Of a stretch of DNA of 64,000 nt, positions 47,659 to 57,544 are shown piece by piece. This DNA comes from Romanomermis culicivorax (lineage: Eukaryota; Nematoda; Enoplea; Mermithida; Mermithidae). Below the pieces are notes generated by a model that saw nothing but the letters and a program-made list of their open reading frames with translations, made no database searches and was not told the origin of the DNA. The first letter of the stretch is position 1, and the number at the start of each line of letters is the position of its first letter. The DNA lies in assembly GCA_963922205.1 (NCBI GenBank), contig CAWUHX010000351.1, forward strand, positions 232,428 to 296,427. Reading direction: 5' to 3'. Both the position numbers and the translations under genes were made by a program.

Positions 47659-48461
47659 TGTAACGACCAGATTTTGTGAAGCACTTTACTTTAACCAATT
47701 GGAGGTTACGGCCGAAATGGCTATAACAGAGTGGGGGGAATGGAATACAGGCGGTACACGGATAATACTAATCAACGGCGGCTTTGAGACGTCGACAACA
47801 ATAAAGGGGAAACACAGTGAGCTACAACAATGGCTTAACTGCTTCCAAAAAAAGGGACGCTCACTCACGATATAAAAAAAATCACGCTTTGCTTCTCTTT
47901 AAATATGACGTTTTTGGCCACACCCTGGGCGTTGCCGGAGGTCATGCTTCTGTCCATCTTCTTCAGCCAATCGTCGCTTCCTGCTTTACTATTCATGCTT
48001 ATTTAGTCACGCCCTTCTAAGGCTTTCCTAGTACTGTATGCTTTTCGTGTCTTGCTTGCTTCCTACGGTGGGCTTAGCCACACCTCTGTGCTTCTGTGCA
48101 TGCTTCCTGTATATGTTTCTTTGAATACACATGTTTTGTGGGGCCGTCGCTACCATTGCACTTGAGACTACTGTCTGGTGGGGCTTTTACTTATTTTACT
48201 GTGTGCAGATGTTGTTTACGATTTTTAGGGGGGATTACGGTAGCCGTGGAATGTGTAGTTTAGTGTAGGTTCTAGGGGACCAGCTGCCGTTTGTGCAAAT
48301 TAATTGGGGCATCTTAATTGGGCTACCGGGGTGTGAATGGATCAAAATAAAGTACTTCATGTTGAGACAATAAAATGTTAAAATGAAATAATATTTAATA
48401 AATGTCTATCACATACAGTATTGCTACATATTTACAGTATTGCTTTAGCAGGTACATTACA
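47659..48461 (-). repeat. 5' LTR of the old minus-strand element
   Basis: 803 bp, TGTAACG...CATTACA, so one terminal base differs from the other LTR. Its two ends align with the 3' LTR; the middle (about 47880-48330) is unique to this copy. Confidence 0.85.
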
Positions 48462-48465
48462 TGGG

Positions 48466-49202
48466 CAAGAGAGAAGAGAAAGTTATAAAGATGGAAATGA
48501 TGCTGTAGTTTAACAATTTTCTAAACAAAGTATACTTGATTCCAAAAAAGTAACATGAAAACTTTAAAAAGTGCTGTCTAAACAAATTATTTTCATGTCT
48601 GGCAAATTTAGGTTGAAGAATACGCGTTTTGGATGTTAGAAAACCTTTTTAAGGGCGGTAATTTTGTTGGCCGATTAAGTTCGTCAGCCGACTAAAGGAC
48701 GATTGCGTAATCGCCAATTAAAAGTGTAATTGCGCGCCCATTAAAATCATATAATCCAGGATTAAAAGTATAATCGCTACGAAAACTGTACAACGTATAC
48801 TGTCTATAGTGTAGGTGTACAGCTTTTCCTTCTGTACGTCGCCTTTCATCATGAATTTAACGTTATCAATTTTTCTCGTGATATCCACTTCAAAATCCAC
48901 GTGTCCCTAGAAAACCACTAATTTTTATTCTGAAGAAATTGAATTATTTAGTAGAAAATTAAATAAAATCATTTACTGTAGGGCTTAAATTTTCTATAAA
49001 AAAATTTTTATAGAATTTTTATTTAAAAAATTTCGTTTTTAAATAAATTTTCTTGTTTATTTTCTATTTTTATTATTTTTTAATCCAATTAGCTCTCTTG
49101 CACTGTCCTTACATATTCCAAAAAATCAACAACAGTTATTTTTTACCTATTAAACCGACTATGCAATCGCAAGAACAGATATAATCGGCCTTTTAAACCT
49201 GG
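48466..49202. other. Spacer between the two LTR elements, no gene
   Basis: AT-rich. A loosely inverted pair, GGCCGATTAAG near 48669 and TAATCGGCC near 49185, may mark the ends of a degraded small element. No supported ORF. Confidence 0.35.
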
Positions 49203-50653
49203 TGTCACGTGCCGCTCAATTCTCCAACGTCACGTGATTCCGATCATGCCGACATTTTGTTATTTTTCATGTTCCGTTTATTACTCGATCATGCTTTTGT
49301 TTATTTCATTTTTACACATGCATTTTGTGTTCGTTTTTTATATTTTTATGCATTTCTATGTTTCGTTTTGTTGTATTTTTATTTCTTTACAAACGCGGGC
49401 TACAGTAGGCCCCTTTAGCTAAAAACTTCCGCCAGTCGTGCTCCACGAGCACATGGCTATTTTTGGTGCGCTCACGCACCTCTTATCATCAAAAATTAGC
49501 GTCGTTTTTGTTACGCAAAACGACTAGCTAAGAAGTTTTAGCTAAAGACGTTCATATGCTTAGCATAGGCACTGCAGCCGGCCTCAGTGCTAAACGCATG
49601 TGAATGAAAAAATGTCTATGTGCTCATAGGCATCTTCTGCATCGCGTCTAGCTGCAGAAGTTAGCTTGAGCGCCGAGAAACTCCGCCCAAGCTGCAGCTG
49701 TAGCCAAACATGTCATGTTTCATGTTTCATCAGGACATGTTTCTTTAGTTTTTCGCTCATTCTTGGGTTCACCAAGCTTTCGTCCGGTTGTCACTTCGCG
49801 TCCGTCGCCCTTCTCGATTTGCATATTTTTATATACTCGATTGCGTCCGCCGCCTATTATTTTAAATAAATTTGCATACCCTTGCATCTCTTACTGCGTC
49901 CGCCGCTCACCGCCTACAGTACCCCGCTGCCCATCAGTGCCAGGTGTCCGACCGCCCCGGTTCGTGGATTAAACGTTGGAGTTTCGCCTCCCGCTCGCTC
50001 CCGCTCCCTCCCGCTTGCCGCCGCTCGCCGCCGCTCGCCGCCTAGGACGTTTGAGGATCGCATCCCCCGCTCCCAGTGCCAGAAGACCGAAAGCATCCAG
50101 GGACTTGCCGCCCGTTGCGTCGTAATCGCTTGAGAAACAGGACTAGGTGAGTCTTCTCAGGGGATTATTGTTATTTGTGGGTTATTTGTTGGGAAATCCT
50201 TCCTAAGTCGGTTTCCCAAGGTTTCCACAGATAAGTAGGGCCTCCACCTCTCAGGTTTGGGCTAAAAGGGGCTGTCTGGTTCATAATCGGGTCCCATAAT
50301 TTAGGTCATTTTACGGGTGACCCTGTCCCCACTCTCACTGAGTAGGACTCGGGGATTGTCGCACCTAGCCTGGCAGCGTTGTCCATTACCCTACAGCAAG
50401 ACCCCAAGGACAACACAAGAGAACCAACTATAGACCTCTCTATAGCCACCATTTGCCAGGTTAGGCCCCAACGCCAACTTGGGAAGCCTGGGGAAAATGC
50501 CAGTATCCATCAGGAGTCACAGCCTATTACTCACTGTAATAGGATCAATCTGATATGGTTCACCATCAATGTGACGTCTAAAACACGGTATTACCTGATG
50601 AGATACCCAAACCTCTCCAGCTCTCCCAAGATAAACCTGTCATACACGTGACA
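49203..50653 (+). repeat. 5' LTR of the young element
   Basis: The start TGTCACGTG is mirrored exactly by CACGTGACA at 50645-50653, giving a 1451-bp LTR. A second TGACA at 50666-50670 is an alternative end. A TATA-like ATTTTTATATACTC lies near 49824, AATAAA near 49866, and a run of CGCC/GCTC microrepeats at about 49990-50042. The 3' end cannot be checked because the other LTR is cut by the window edge. Confidence 0.75.
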
Positions 50654-50690
50654 TGGCGTAAAATGTGACATGGCGAGGCTGGAAAATCGA
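50654..50690 (+). other. Candidate primer-binding site region
   Basis: TGGCGTAAAATG follows the preferred LTR end and TGGCGAGGCTGG follows the alternative end at 50671. Both begin with the TGG expected opposite a tRNA CCA end. I could not match either to a particular tRNA. Confidence 0.3.
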
Positions 50691-51190
50691 CCTTAAGTCT
50701 GGCACTCGCCCTTAAGTGCAACAAAAATCTTCACCCTTGGGTCGGAACTACCCCCAGGTCGGGTCAACTCCCATTTTAAGTCGGACAAGCCCCCTTAAAA
50801 TTGGGCACTAGCCATCCAATAAGTCGGAGACCCCCCAAATTCGGGTTTACTGCCTAATGGGTTGGGAATGTCCCTTATTTCGGATTACCGCTACTGTAGG
50901 TCGGATACCCCCACCTCACGTCGCGTATTATTACTGTAAGTCGGAAATTTTTCCCGTGCCACCGAGAGTTATTACTGTAAATCGGGAATTTATCCCTAAA
51001 CATCAAATTTAATTACTGTAAGACGGGATTTGCCCTTACGAGTGATCCAAATGTGATCTATATGTGTAATAATTATCTCATGCGTGTGTATTATCCCCTA
51101 TGAGTAATAAATTTCCCCTGAGTCGAGTTATTTATCCTCAGAGTCGAGTTATCTGTCCCAGAGTTGAGTCATATATCGAGTATTCTGTAT
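50690..51190 (+). repeat. Degenerate AAGTCGG leader repeat
   Basis: Short imperfect units combine (T)AAGTCGG with a pyrimidine tract and often TTACTGTAAG. They recur about every 35-60 bases and grade into GAGTCGAGTTAT units near 51120-51180. They are confined to the leader and non-coding. Confidence 0.5.
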
Positions 51191-51829
51191 TTCTCCTCTG
51201 AGTTATTCTGTACATTCCGCATACTTAATCTGTGTTGTAAACTACCTTATCTGTTTCTTTTCCCTTATCCCCCCCTTTCTCTAATCCTGGGTGGTATACT
51301 GTAGCCCTCCGGGTGGGTGCCATTACAGTACGCCTGTGCCCATTCCCGTACGGTAACTACAGTATACCCATACGCGGGTACTGGTATCACAGCTGTAGGG
51401 GTTTACGGCCTCTCCTGACTGTTGGTGGTCCGTGACCCCATGATACCGTACACCCTCCACGTATGATTCTGGACGTCATACGTGGCTGCGATTTGTTAAT
51501 TGTGTACAGTATTTTTGTATGTCGGCGGAAACTGTCGGAATTGCTCACTTTTCCGGCCCCAAAATTTTACACCCACTGTTTACACATTTAACACGCGTAT
51601 GTCCAACTCTCGTGTTCCCCGTCTTCGGTTATTTCCTTTCCCTTTTTCTTTCTCGGTCATCTGAGCGGTGCAAAAAAAAAAAAAAAAAAAAAAAAAATTT
51701 TTTTCTGTTTTCCGGATGCCACCGCTACAGTATGACACCCTTGCGTAAGTTCGCCTATCCTCTTCATTTCTACTTACTGTAAGGTCTGCTTCTTCTACTT
51801 TCTGGTTGTTGCATCTTGAACATAGACTT
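51191..51829 (+). other. Leader segment without a gene
   Basis: Non-coding leader containing TACGGTAACTACAGTA-like phrases and a homopolymer of 26 A followed by T8 (about 51672-51705). No ORF with recognisable content. Confidence 0.4.
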
Positions 51830-52460
51830 TACGGGTCATGCTCTTTGACGTCAGCAACAACAACATTACGGGTTGTTGTTGTGTGGTTCAACCCCACGGA
51901 TGCAACCACTGACGTCTGCAACAGCCGCTTCACTTGCTGTTGCTTTAAGGGGTGGGTAGCCCTCCGGGTTCTACTCCTGACGTCAGCAACCGACATTACG
52001 TGTTGTTGTTTAAGTTAACACTCCAGCAGTAATGACTTCTGACATCTGCAACAGGTGAAGCCAATGTTGTTGTAACAGGTTCGGCTGGTTCTCTGCACCC
52101 CATCTGTGACGTCAGCAATGGTGACACACCGTGTCACTATTCGAAGATGTGCAGGTCTTACGGGTGCCACATCTGACGTCTGCAACAACTGCATCTCATG
52201 TCATTGACTCAAGGTATCAGACCCTCGGTTCCACCTTCTGACGTCAGCAACGGCACCATCACGTGTTGCTGTATACCGATAGCTGGCTTCAGGGCCCTAT
52301 TGCTGACGTCAGCAATGACAATGTATCATGTTTTCGCAGCAGGAATTGAGGTTACATGATCCTATTTCTGACGTCTGCAACGGTAACATTACGTGCTACT
52401 GCAGGGGTTTGCTGGCCTTAGGCACTTCCCCCTGGCGTCTGCAACTGCGATATGATACTT
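51830..52460 (+). repeat. Array of ~65-bp units with CRE-like TGACGTC(A/T)GCAAC cores
   Basis: Cores start near 51846, 51910, 51978, 52040, 52107, 52174, 52239, 52303, 52369 and 52433 (spacing 62-68 bp). Most keep TGACGTC followed by AGCAA or TGCAA, which alternate for the first seven units. Many cores are followed by a sequence complementary to the GCAAC part, for example GCAACAGC...GCTGTTGC (51917-51942), so each unit can fold into a hairpin. Degenerate cores continue to about 52870. TGACGTCA is the palindromic CREB/ATF site. Confidence 0.75.
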
Positions 52461-54338
52461 GAATACTCTTATCCCAGGCACCTGCAGTCAGCACCAGGGT
52501 CATGTGTTGGTTCATACCCCTACCATTTGACGTCCGCACCAGGTTACTGTCGGCTCTATGAGTATTCCACTTGAGTTGTAGGTGGTCGCTGGCGCATGGT
52601 CCTATCACCTACCTCTCTTGTCCAAGGGTTTTGTGTGTGTCTGGGGGCTGATGCCTGGGAAACATCAGTCCACATACATACACCACCCGAGATGCTCACT
52701 AGCCTGCGTGCTGATCAGGTTGTCCGCCCGGGTAGCGGCACTGTTGATCAGCACGTGGCTGTTTTTCAAGCTTTAACTGCAGGTTTGAACGAGTTACACT
52801 CGGCCTCAGCTGGGTTGGTTGCTTGACTCGTGTAGACGGCAGGCATTTGCAGTCAGTACTGCCTGTGTCTGACGTCTACAAGGGTTCGGCAATCTTCTTG
52901 TAAATTTCTTATCTAAATTCACTCATTCTCTTTCATCTCATCGAGCTGTCATACATAGATCTTCTTTAGTGTCCCCGCCGTAGTGGTTCCCAAGGGACCG
53001 CGGCACAGCCTCCGGTTGGGCCTAGAGTGTATAGGACCCCCTGTCATATTCAACTCACTCGAACGCCTTCGTTAACTGGCTTAACGATGCCCGCGCTAGA
53101 GTCGCCACTGACCCAGAGTCCGCCTCCGCGGTCCACCCCCTGTTAGTCATGTAAATAATAGGCACCGTTGAGTCCGCCTCAGCGAGGGTATTGAGTGCGC
53201 CTCGATACATAACTGCGTCCGCCCCAGTTACTTTACACTCATATTCAACCAGGGACACCTTGTACCCGTGATCCCTTAGATGTTTTCGGGTGCGCCCTCA
53301 AAACATCCAGAGTATTTCATTTTAACTGACTGAGTGTGTCAGAATAGCACCCTTGGTACCCGTGCTCCTTCCCTCTTCTACTGTGTGACCTGCGAACCTC
53401 ACTTCATCTCAGTGATCGGCAAACCCGGCCACCAGCTGTATATAATACTCCTGGAGAGTGTCCGTTCTGTTCGGAATGCGGGCTCCCGTTTCGGACACGG
53501 CTGTAAGTTACTTGCGAACGTCGTCCAACACGGAACCTCCTGTATAGTCCGTCTCACTATGCAGAGATCGCAATCGCTCCTGGCGAGTGAGGCCCGTTGC
53601 GTAACTGCGCGACCCCTTTGCGTAACTAGGTTTGTAAATTAGTTTTGTCCCTATTTATTGCTCCCTCTTAAGTTCATTTTCAGTTGACCCCATCCTTTTC
53701 ACATTGTGCCACTTTATGCGCTACTCCTGGTGAGTAGGATCTTGCCGGCTACGAGTCCGCCTCGCCCCAAGGTTTGTAAACTAGTACAGCGGTCGAACCT
53801 CCAGGAAAAATCCCTCCTGAGCGGGTTTATCCGTCATCTTATTTCTCCGCAGGAAAACCGCCTCTTCTCTCCTTTTATACCTGATCCTCTGTCCTCTTCA
53901 TCTATTCTAATTGCCGGGTCCAGGCCCCAATTCTACATTTTGGTCGGGATCGATTCCCCCATATCTCAGGCCATGCCTCTGTCCATCACGGGCGACCAGA
54001 TAAATTCCCTTCTGCGTCACCCTGATGTACTCTGATCTTACATCTTATAACCCTATTCCATTCTAGCTCCCTTTTCGTGGTCGCTAGTCTTAAGCTAAAT
54101 CAAGTTTACGTCACAAACGCCGTCGCGCACGCGTTTCCCGAATTCACGGGCTCTTACGCCGCGAATTCAAAAGTAGTACTCACTTTCATTTCACACAATA
54201 GAGACACCCCGTCGTTCCTGCCGTCTCAGTACCCAGCCTGTACAGACCAGTGAGCCGCTCTCTATTCAATTTGACTTAATTGCTTCACGGGCAAGGACGT
54301 CTGTTCTAACCACCTTACGGGAAAACGAACCCTCGGAC
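52461..54338 (+). other. Distal leader before gag, no supported gene
   Basis: Non-coding by inspection. Two or three more degenerate TGACGTC cores occur near 52528 and 52868. Open frames of 60-110 codons (for example 53706-54035) show no motif or homology I recognise and begin with no special context. Confidence 0.45.
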
Positions 54339-55463
54339 ATGAAGTCGGAAGCTGATCTCCCTTCACAGATCGAGAACAAAGTCCAGGCAGCATTTGAGAA
54401 TGCTCTTGGACCCCTCAACCAAAAGTTAGAGGCCATGAATGGTCGGAGGCACCCTCCCGTGTCCAGCTTTATGGCCCCTCCCACCTTCTCCGGTGCTTTT
54501 GGTGAGTCTATCACCGATTTTATGTCGCATCTTACTCGTTTCTTTACACTCCAGGGTGTAAGCGAAACGGATCATGCGTATAAAATCGCCTTTCTGGAGT
54601 CATGCCTCACGGGTCCTGCTCTCGCCTCCTACCGGGACTTTAGCAGCAGCACTCCAATACCTACCCGCTACGAAGAGTTTACGGCTTTTCTACGGAGAGA
54701 TTTTCCGGTAGGGCGCGACTCTGATCTGCATCAGCAGCTGATCCAAGATCGACTGCAGAAGCCGACAGAGTCCGCGATAGTCTACCTTGAGCACCTCAAG
54801 AGACTATCCAGGGTAGCGTATCCAGATCTCGCGACGGATGTCCGAGATTCTATCATCAACCCTTTCTTTCTGCGGGGACTGAAGCCGGTCCTCCGAGATA
54901 GTATCAAGTTTAGGGAGTTCACGACTCTTGAAGAGACACTCAAGGCAGCCTGTTACGCAGAATCCCAAATCTTTCGGGACGAGATCCGGTACACTGCTCC
55001 ATCTAACGCCATTTTCTCTTCAGAACCTAAACACGCCGGATATAATCCCGATATGCCTAACAGAAGCGCAAACGGTCGTCAGAGCAACGCTCCAACGTCG
55101 TCATCCTCCGCCGATGAGGTTCGCCGCTTGAAACAGGAAATGGCCAGGCTCACAGCCCACGTAGCGAAGCTCACGGCCCAGCAACGTGCACCCGCGCCAA
55201 TCCAACAGACGCCACCTTCACAGCCGTCGACACCAAATCAGTCCACCGGGCGACGCTCGTCGGGAGCACACCTTCAAACGTGCTCCTTCCACGGACTGTG
55301 TACACATAGCGACGCCGACTGCCGGGCCCAGCGTCCCACCGGTGCCGCTCCCGGTAACAACGCCGCTAACGGTGGTCGCTGTTATTTTTGCCGTACACGT
55401 GCCCACCCCACGGACCGATGTGATAGGCCATGCCCTCATTGTCGTCAAGTGCGAGTGCACTGA
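54339..55463 (+). CDS. gag: Gag (retrotransposon Gag domain plus Cys/His knuckles), ends at an in-frame TGA
   Basis: 374 codons from ATG. A helical N-terminus is followed by a retrotransposon-Gag-type core (about residues 45-215: PTFSGAFGESITDFMSHL, AFLESCLTGPALASY, FVGRDSDLHQQ-like and AYPDLATDVRD blocks). A coiled-coil stretch comes next (about 250-285). It ends with Cys/His fingers: CSFHGLCTHSDADC, then CYFCRTRAHPTDRC (CX2CX4HX4C). The TGA at 55461 falls inside a further knuckle (CPHC...VH-stop-STAC). The frame stays open for about 200 codons after it. The aligned position in the 43.9-48.5 kb element is Arg, so a CGA-to-TGA change is likely; readthrough is the alternative. Gag forms the particle and binds RNA. 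Confidence 0.85.
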   Translation: MKSEADLPSQIENKVQAAFENALGPLNQKLEAMNGRRHPPVSSFMAPPTFSGAFGESITDFMSHLTRFFTLQGVSETDHAYKIAFLESCLTGPALASYRDFSSSTPIPTRYEEFTAFLRRDFPVGRDSDLHQQLIQDRLQKPTESAIVYLEHLKRLSRVAYPDLATDVRDSIINPFFLRGLKPVLRDSIKFREFTTLEETLKAACYAESQIFRDEIRYTAPSNAIFSSEPKHAGYNPDMPNRSANGRQSNAPTSSSSADEVRRLKQEMARLTAHVAKLTAQQRAPAPIQQTPPSQPSTPNQSTGRRSSGAHLQTCSFHGLCTHSDADCRAQRPTGAAPGNNAANGGRCYFCRTRAHPTDRCDRPCPHCRQVRVH

Positions 55464-56881
55464 TCAACTGCCTGTCCGCAGCGCAATCCAGCAAACAAGG
55501 GTGAGAATGTCTACCAAGATACTGGTTATTCTTCCCAGGGGACAAATGTGTATCATCAAAGAAATGGTTATCACCCTCCCAACGGGATAGGAAACCAATA
55601 TCGGCAGCCCATACGCCGCAACAACGCCGTTGGGGCTACCGATGGCCCTCCTCATCCAGATCCTCTTGACCTGGATGATGAGGCACTTGCTGAACACCTG
55701 ACAGATTCTTCACAACAGTGTTATCCTGTCTGCGTAATCAGTATTGGATTTTCAGTGGTCCAAGCAGCCCAGGTACCCGTACCGATAAACGTATTGGACA
55801 TACCGCTGCCACCACCACCACCAAAGTATGCGATGCCGGTCACTCTGGACCCCTCGACGACACCGCAGTTTGTTGGCCACGCTAACATCCTCGCATCATA
55901 TCGCATTCCTAAAATTAAGACTGCCGAGCCAGCTCCAGCCGCGAATACGACGTCTTCGGCGCCACCGGCCCGCATCGTCCCTCCAGGACCACCCCCTTCG
56001 ATCCCCATGGATTCGGCTACGGAAGTCCTCGACCAGGTCGAGCCCATGAATTTGTCAGGTATACTACCTTCTTCTTCAGGTGATCCTAGAGTAGGAACCA
56101 GGAATCTATCTCAGTCCACGACTCTATCGATTTCTTGTTCACAGCGCCATCGCCCGTCCAAGACGCGATGTTGGCCATCTGGTCAGTCGACCTGGCCAAG
56201 AAATACCCGCATTTGCTGTGGACTCTGCTCAACGAGCCATCGCATGTCGAAGCGCTCACGGCGGCCGACATCGTGCTTGCAGCACCCGTCTCAATGCGCC
56301 TCTTACGACCCGACGTCGCCCGACGGGCACTCGAGTTCATTGCCAATGGGACTATCACCATCTCGCCCGTCGAGAAGTTTTTATTGGACGGGGAGCCATC
56401 CTCGCCTTCAGTCGATGCCGTCCGCCGAGCAGTCGAACAGGCCAGTCCGATCCTCCTGCCTGCTGCCGCCGCTACATCACCGGCAGCAGCGCCACCTGTT
56501 GCCGTGACATCGCCAACGAAAATGGACATTACTGCTTCCTCGCCCCCGGCCAAGGAACCCGCAAATGATCCTACACCGCCGGCAACAGCCCAACATACAT
56601 CGTCGGCAACAGCCCAGGTTAAATCGCCGGCACCAGCCCAAACGACATCTCCGACCGCTGCGACCAAGTCGCCCGTCGTCAAACACATGGCCGTCGACGA
56701 GACCTTACGTCCGGTTAACGAAGATGTCAGCATCGTTGAGGAATCCCCGTTCCCAACGGCAGTCGCCCCACGGTCGCCGAAAATCAGTATCCTCCGGGAA
56801 ATCCACCCGTGCGGTGGATTGGTCCTCGATTTCCCCGGCCAGGAACCAATCTCGTCCGACAGCGACGAAGAAGAAATCTGA
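55464..56881 (+). CDS. Gag extension / Pro-Ala-rich linker ORF, with a possible 86-bp intron
   Basis: After the TGA the gag frame continues to 56058 with a Pro-rich part ([26 protein letters not shown]) homologous to the linker of the 43.9-48.5 kb element. Coding sense then moves to another frame, from 56145 to a stop at 56881. That part is a predicted helical domain ([19 protein letters not shown]) followed by Ala/Pro/Thr-rich low complexity and an acidic end [12 protein letters not shown] at 56059 and an AG at 56144 (after TTTCTTGTTCAC) would join the two frames exactly in phase, so an intron is plausible; a one-base frameshift is the alternative. Function unknown; by position it may be a capsid or matrix extension. 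Confidence 0.55.
56059..56144 (+). other. Candidate intron inside the linker ORF
   Basis: It has donor CAG/GTATAC and acceptor TTTCTTGTTCACAG/C. The length of 86 bases is not a multiple of three and precisely corrects the reading frame between the two halves of the linker. The unspliced frame stays open into an unrelated-looking sequence until 56507. The donor resembles that of WDR5 exon 1 (GTATAT). Confidence 0.4.
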
Positions 56882-57544
56882 CACTGCCCCTCAGGCCAGA
56901 TTTGTGAAATTGAGTGAACACTTACAAATTACGTTTGTACAGTTGTTTTTGACAATAAAATTGACCTTGGTAGCATCACTGTTTCTAGGGGTGAGTTTGT
57001 CAGCACCGGCGGCTCAGTATCAATTTTGCGGTCTCTCAAGAAGCGGACATCTACTTGAGTTACCACAGCGTGTAGAGTGTAAACCACCGCAATCTTCATG
57101 GAGCCCGCGGCGCATGAATGTTACGGTGTATGTCCCTAGTTCAGACCCGATTACAGCCACAGCGTGGAAATGCACATTGCGCTCCCACAAAGTCTGCACC
57201 AACACTGGTTTCTGCGGCATGCACGCTAGCACATCGCACTAAGATGTTTGGTTCACAAAAACTTGTCGGCGTTCGCCCTGGCTTTTATAGCACAAACCAA
57301 ACATTGGAAGTGATGTACGAATGGTGCTGCAGCGACGTCTGCAAGACAGTGACTAACCTCTTCATCGAGGAGGGACAAGTCGCTTCGTGGGACGGCACTA
57401 CGGCCCTAAGCACCTTAGGCGACGTAGGTGGATGCAGCCCCACTGCAGGCCAGTGCACTACTCTAGACGGGGTCATTTGTCTGGCCTGCACAGAACTTCA
57501 CGGCGCGGTGTCATTATCACCCCAAGGGAAATTACACTGCGTCC
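56882..57544 (+). pseudogene. env: Envelope-like glycoprotein, N-terminal part (split over three frames)
   Basis: The first part (to 57242) has a hydrophobic signal peptide (TLVASLFLGVSLSAPAA, about 56965-57015) and then a Cys-rich ectodomain with KVCTNTGFCG. The second (about 57243-57468) lies in the next frame: VRPGFYSTNQ, YEWCCSDVCKTVTN, GCSPTAGQC. The third resumes in the pol frame from about 57470. Every block has a counterpart, in one frame, in the glycoprotein at 44.7-45.7 kb. The last shift falls in a GGGG run, so a one-base insertion is the simplest cause. Near 57240 about 20 codons present in the relative are absent. No ATG precedes the signal peptide in this frame, so expression would need splicing or fusion to the linker. 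The fusion-protein class is not assigned. Confidence 0.65.

Larger units (their letters stand above)
43904..48465 (-). mobile_element. Old LTR retroelement, deletion derivative with gag-linker-env-integrase tail
   Basis: The body is 43908-48461 on the minus strand, flanked by the 4-bp duplication TGGG (43904-43907, 48462-48465). It holds a 3' LTR (43908-44409), polypurine tract (44410-44424), an env-integrase ORF (44441-45667), a gag-linker frame (45643-47415) and a 5' LTR (47659-48461). Protease, RT, RNase H and the integrase core are missing; integrase C-terminal sequence is joined in frame to the middle of env. Aligned LTR parts differ at about 20 of 215 positions by my count, so the insertion is old. 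It is related at protein level, but not in its LTRs, to the element at 49203. Confidence 0.9.

Noticed and set aside
49990-50042. CGCC/GCTC microrepeat as a CpG-island promoter of a host gene
   Set aside because: It lies within the LTR of the young element and there is no host exon downstream.
51830-52460. Regularly spaced repeat array that superficially resembles a CRISPR array
   Set aside because: The cores are short and imperfect, the spacers are partly complementary to the cores, no cas genes are present and the host is a eukaryote. It is a retroelement leader repeat.
55186-55590. Plus-strand 134-codon frame overlapping the end of gag
   Set aside because: It is Arg/His/Pro-rich, overlaps the knuckle-coding frame and shows no homology to the relative; a shadow frame.
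56086-56733. Minus-strand 215-codon Gly/Ala-rich ORF
   Set aside because: It is antisense to the GC-rich linker ORF, whose Pro/Ala codons produce long shadow frames on the other strand.
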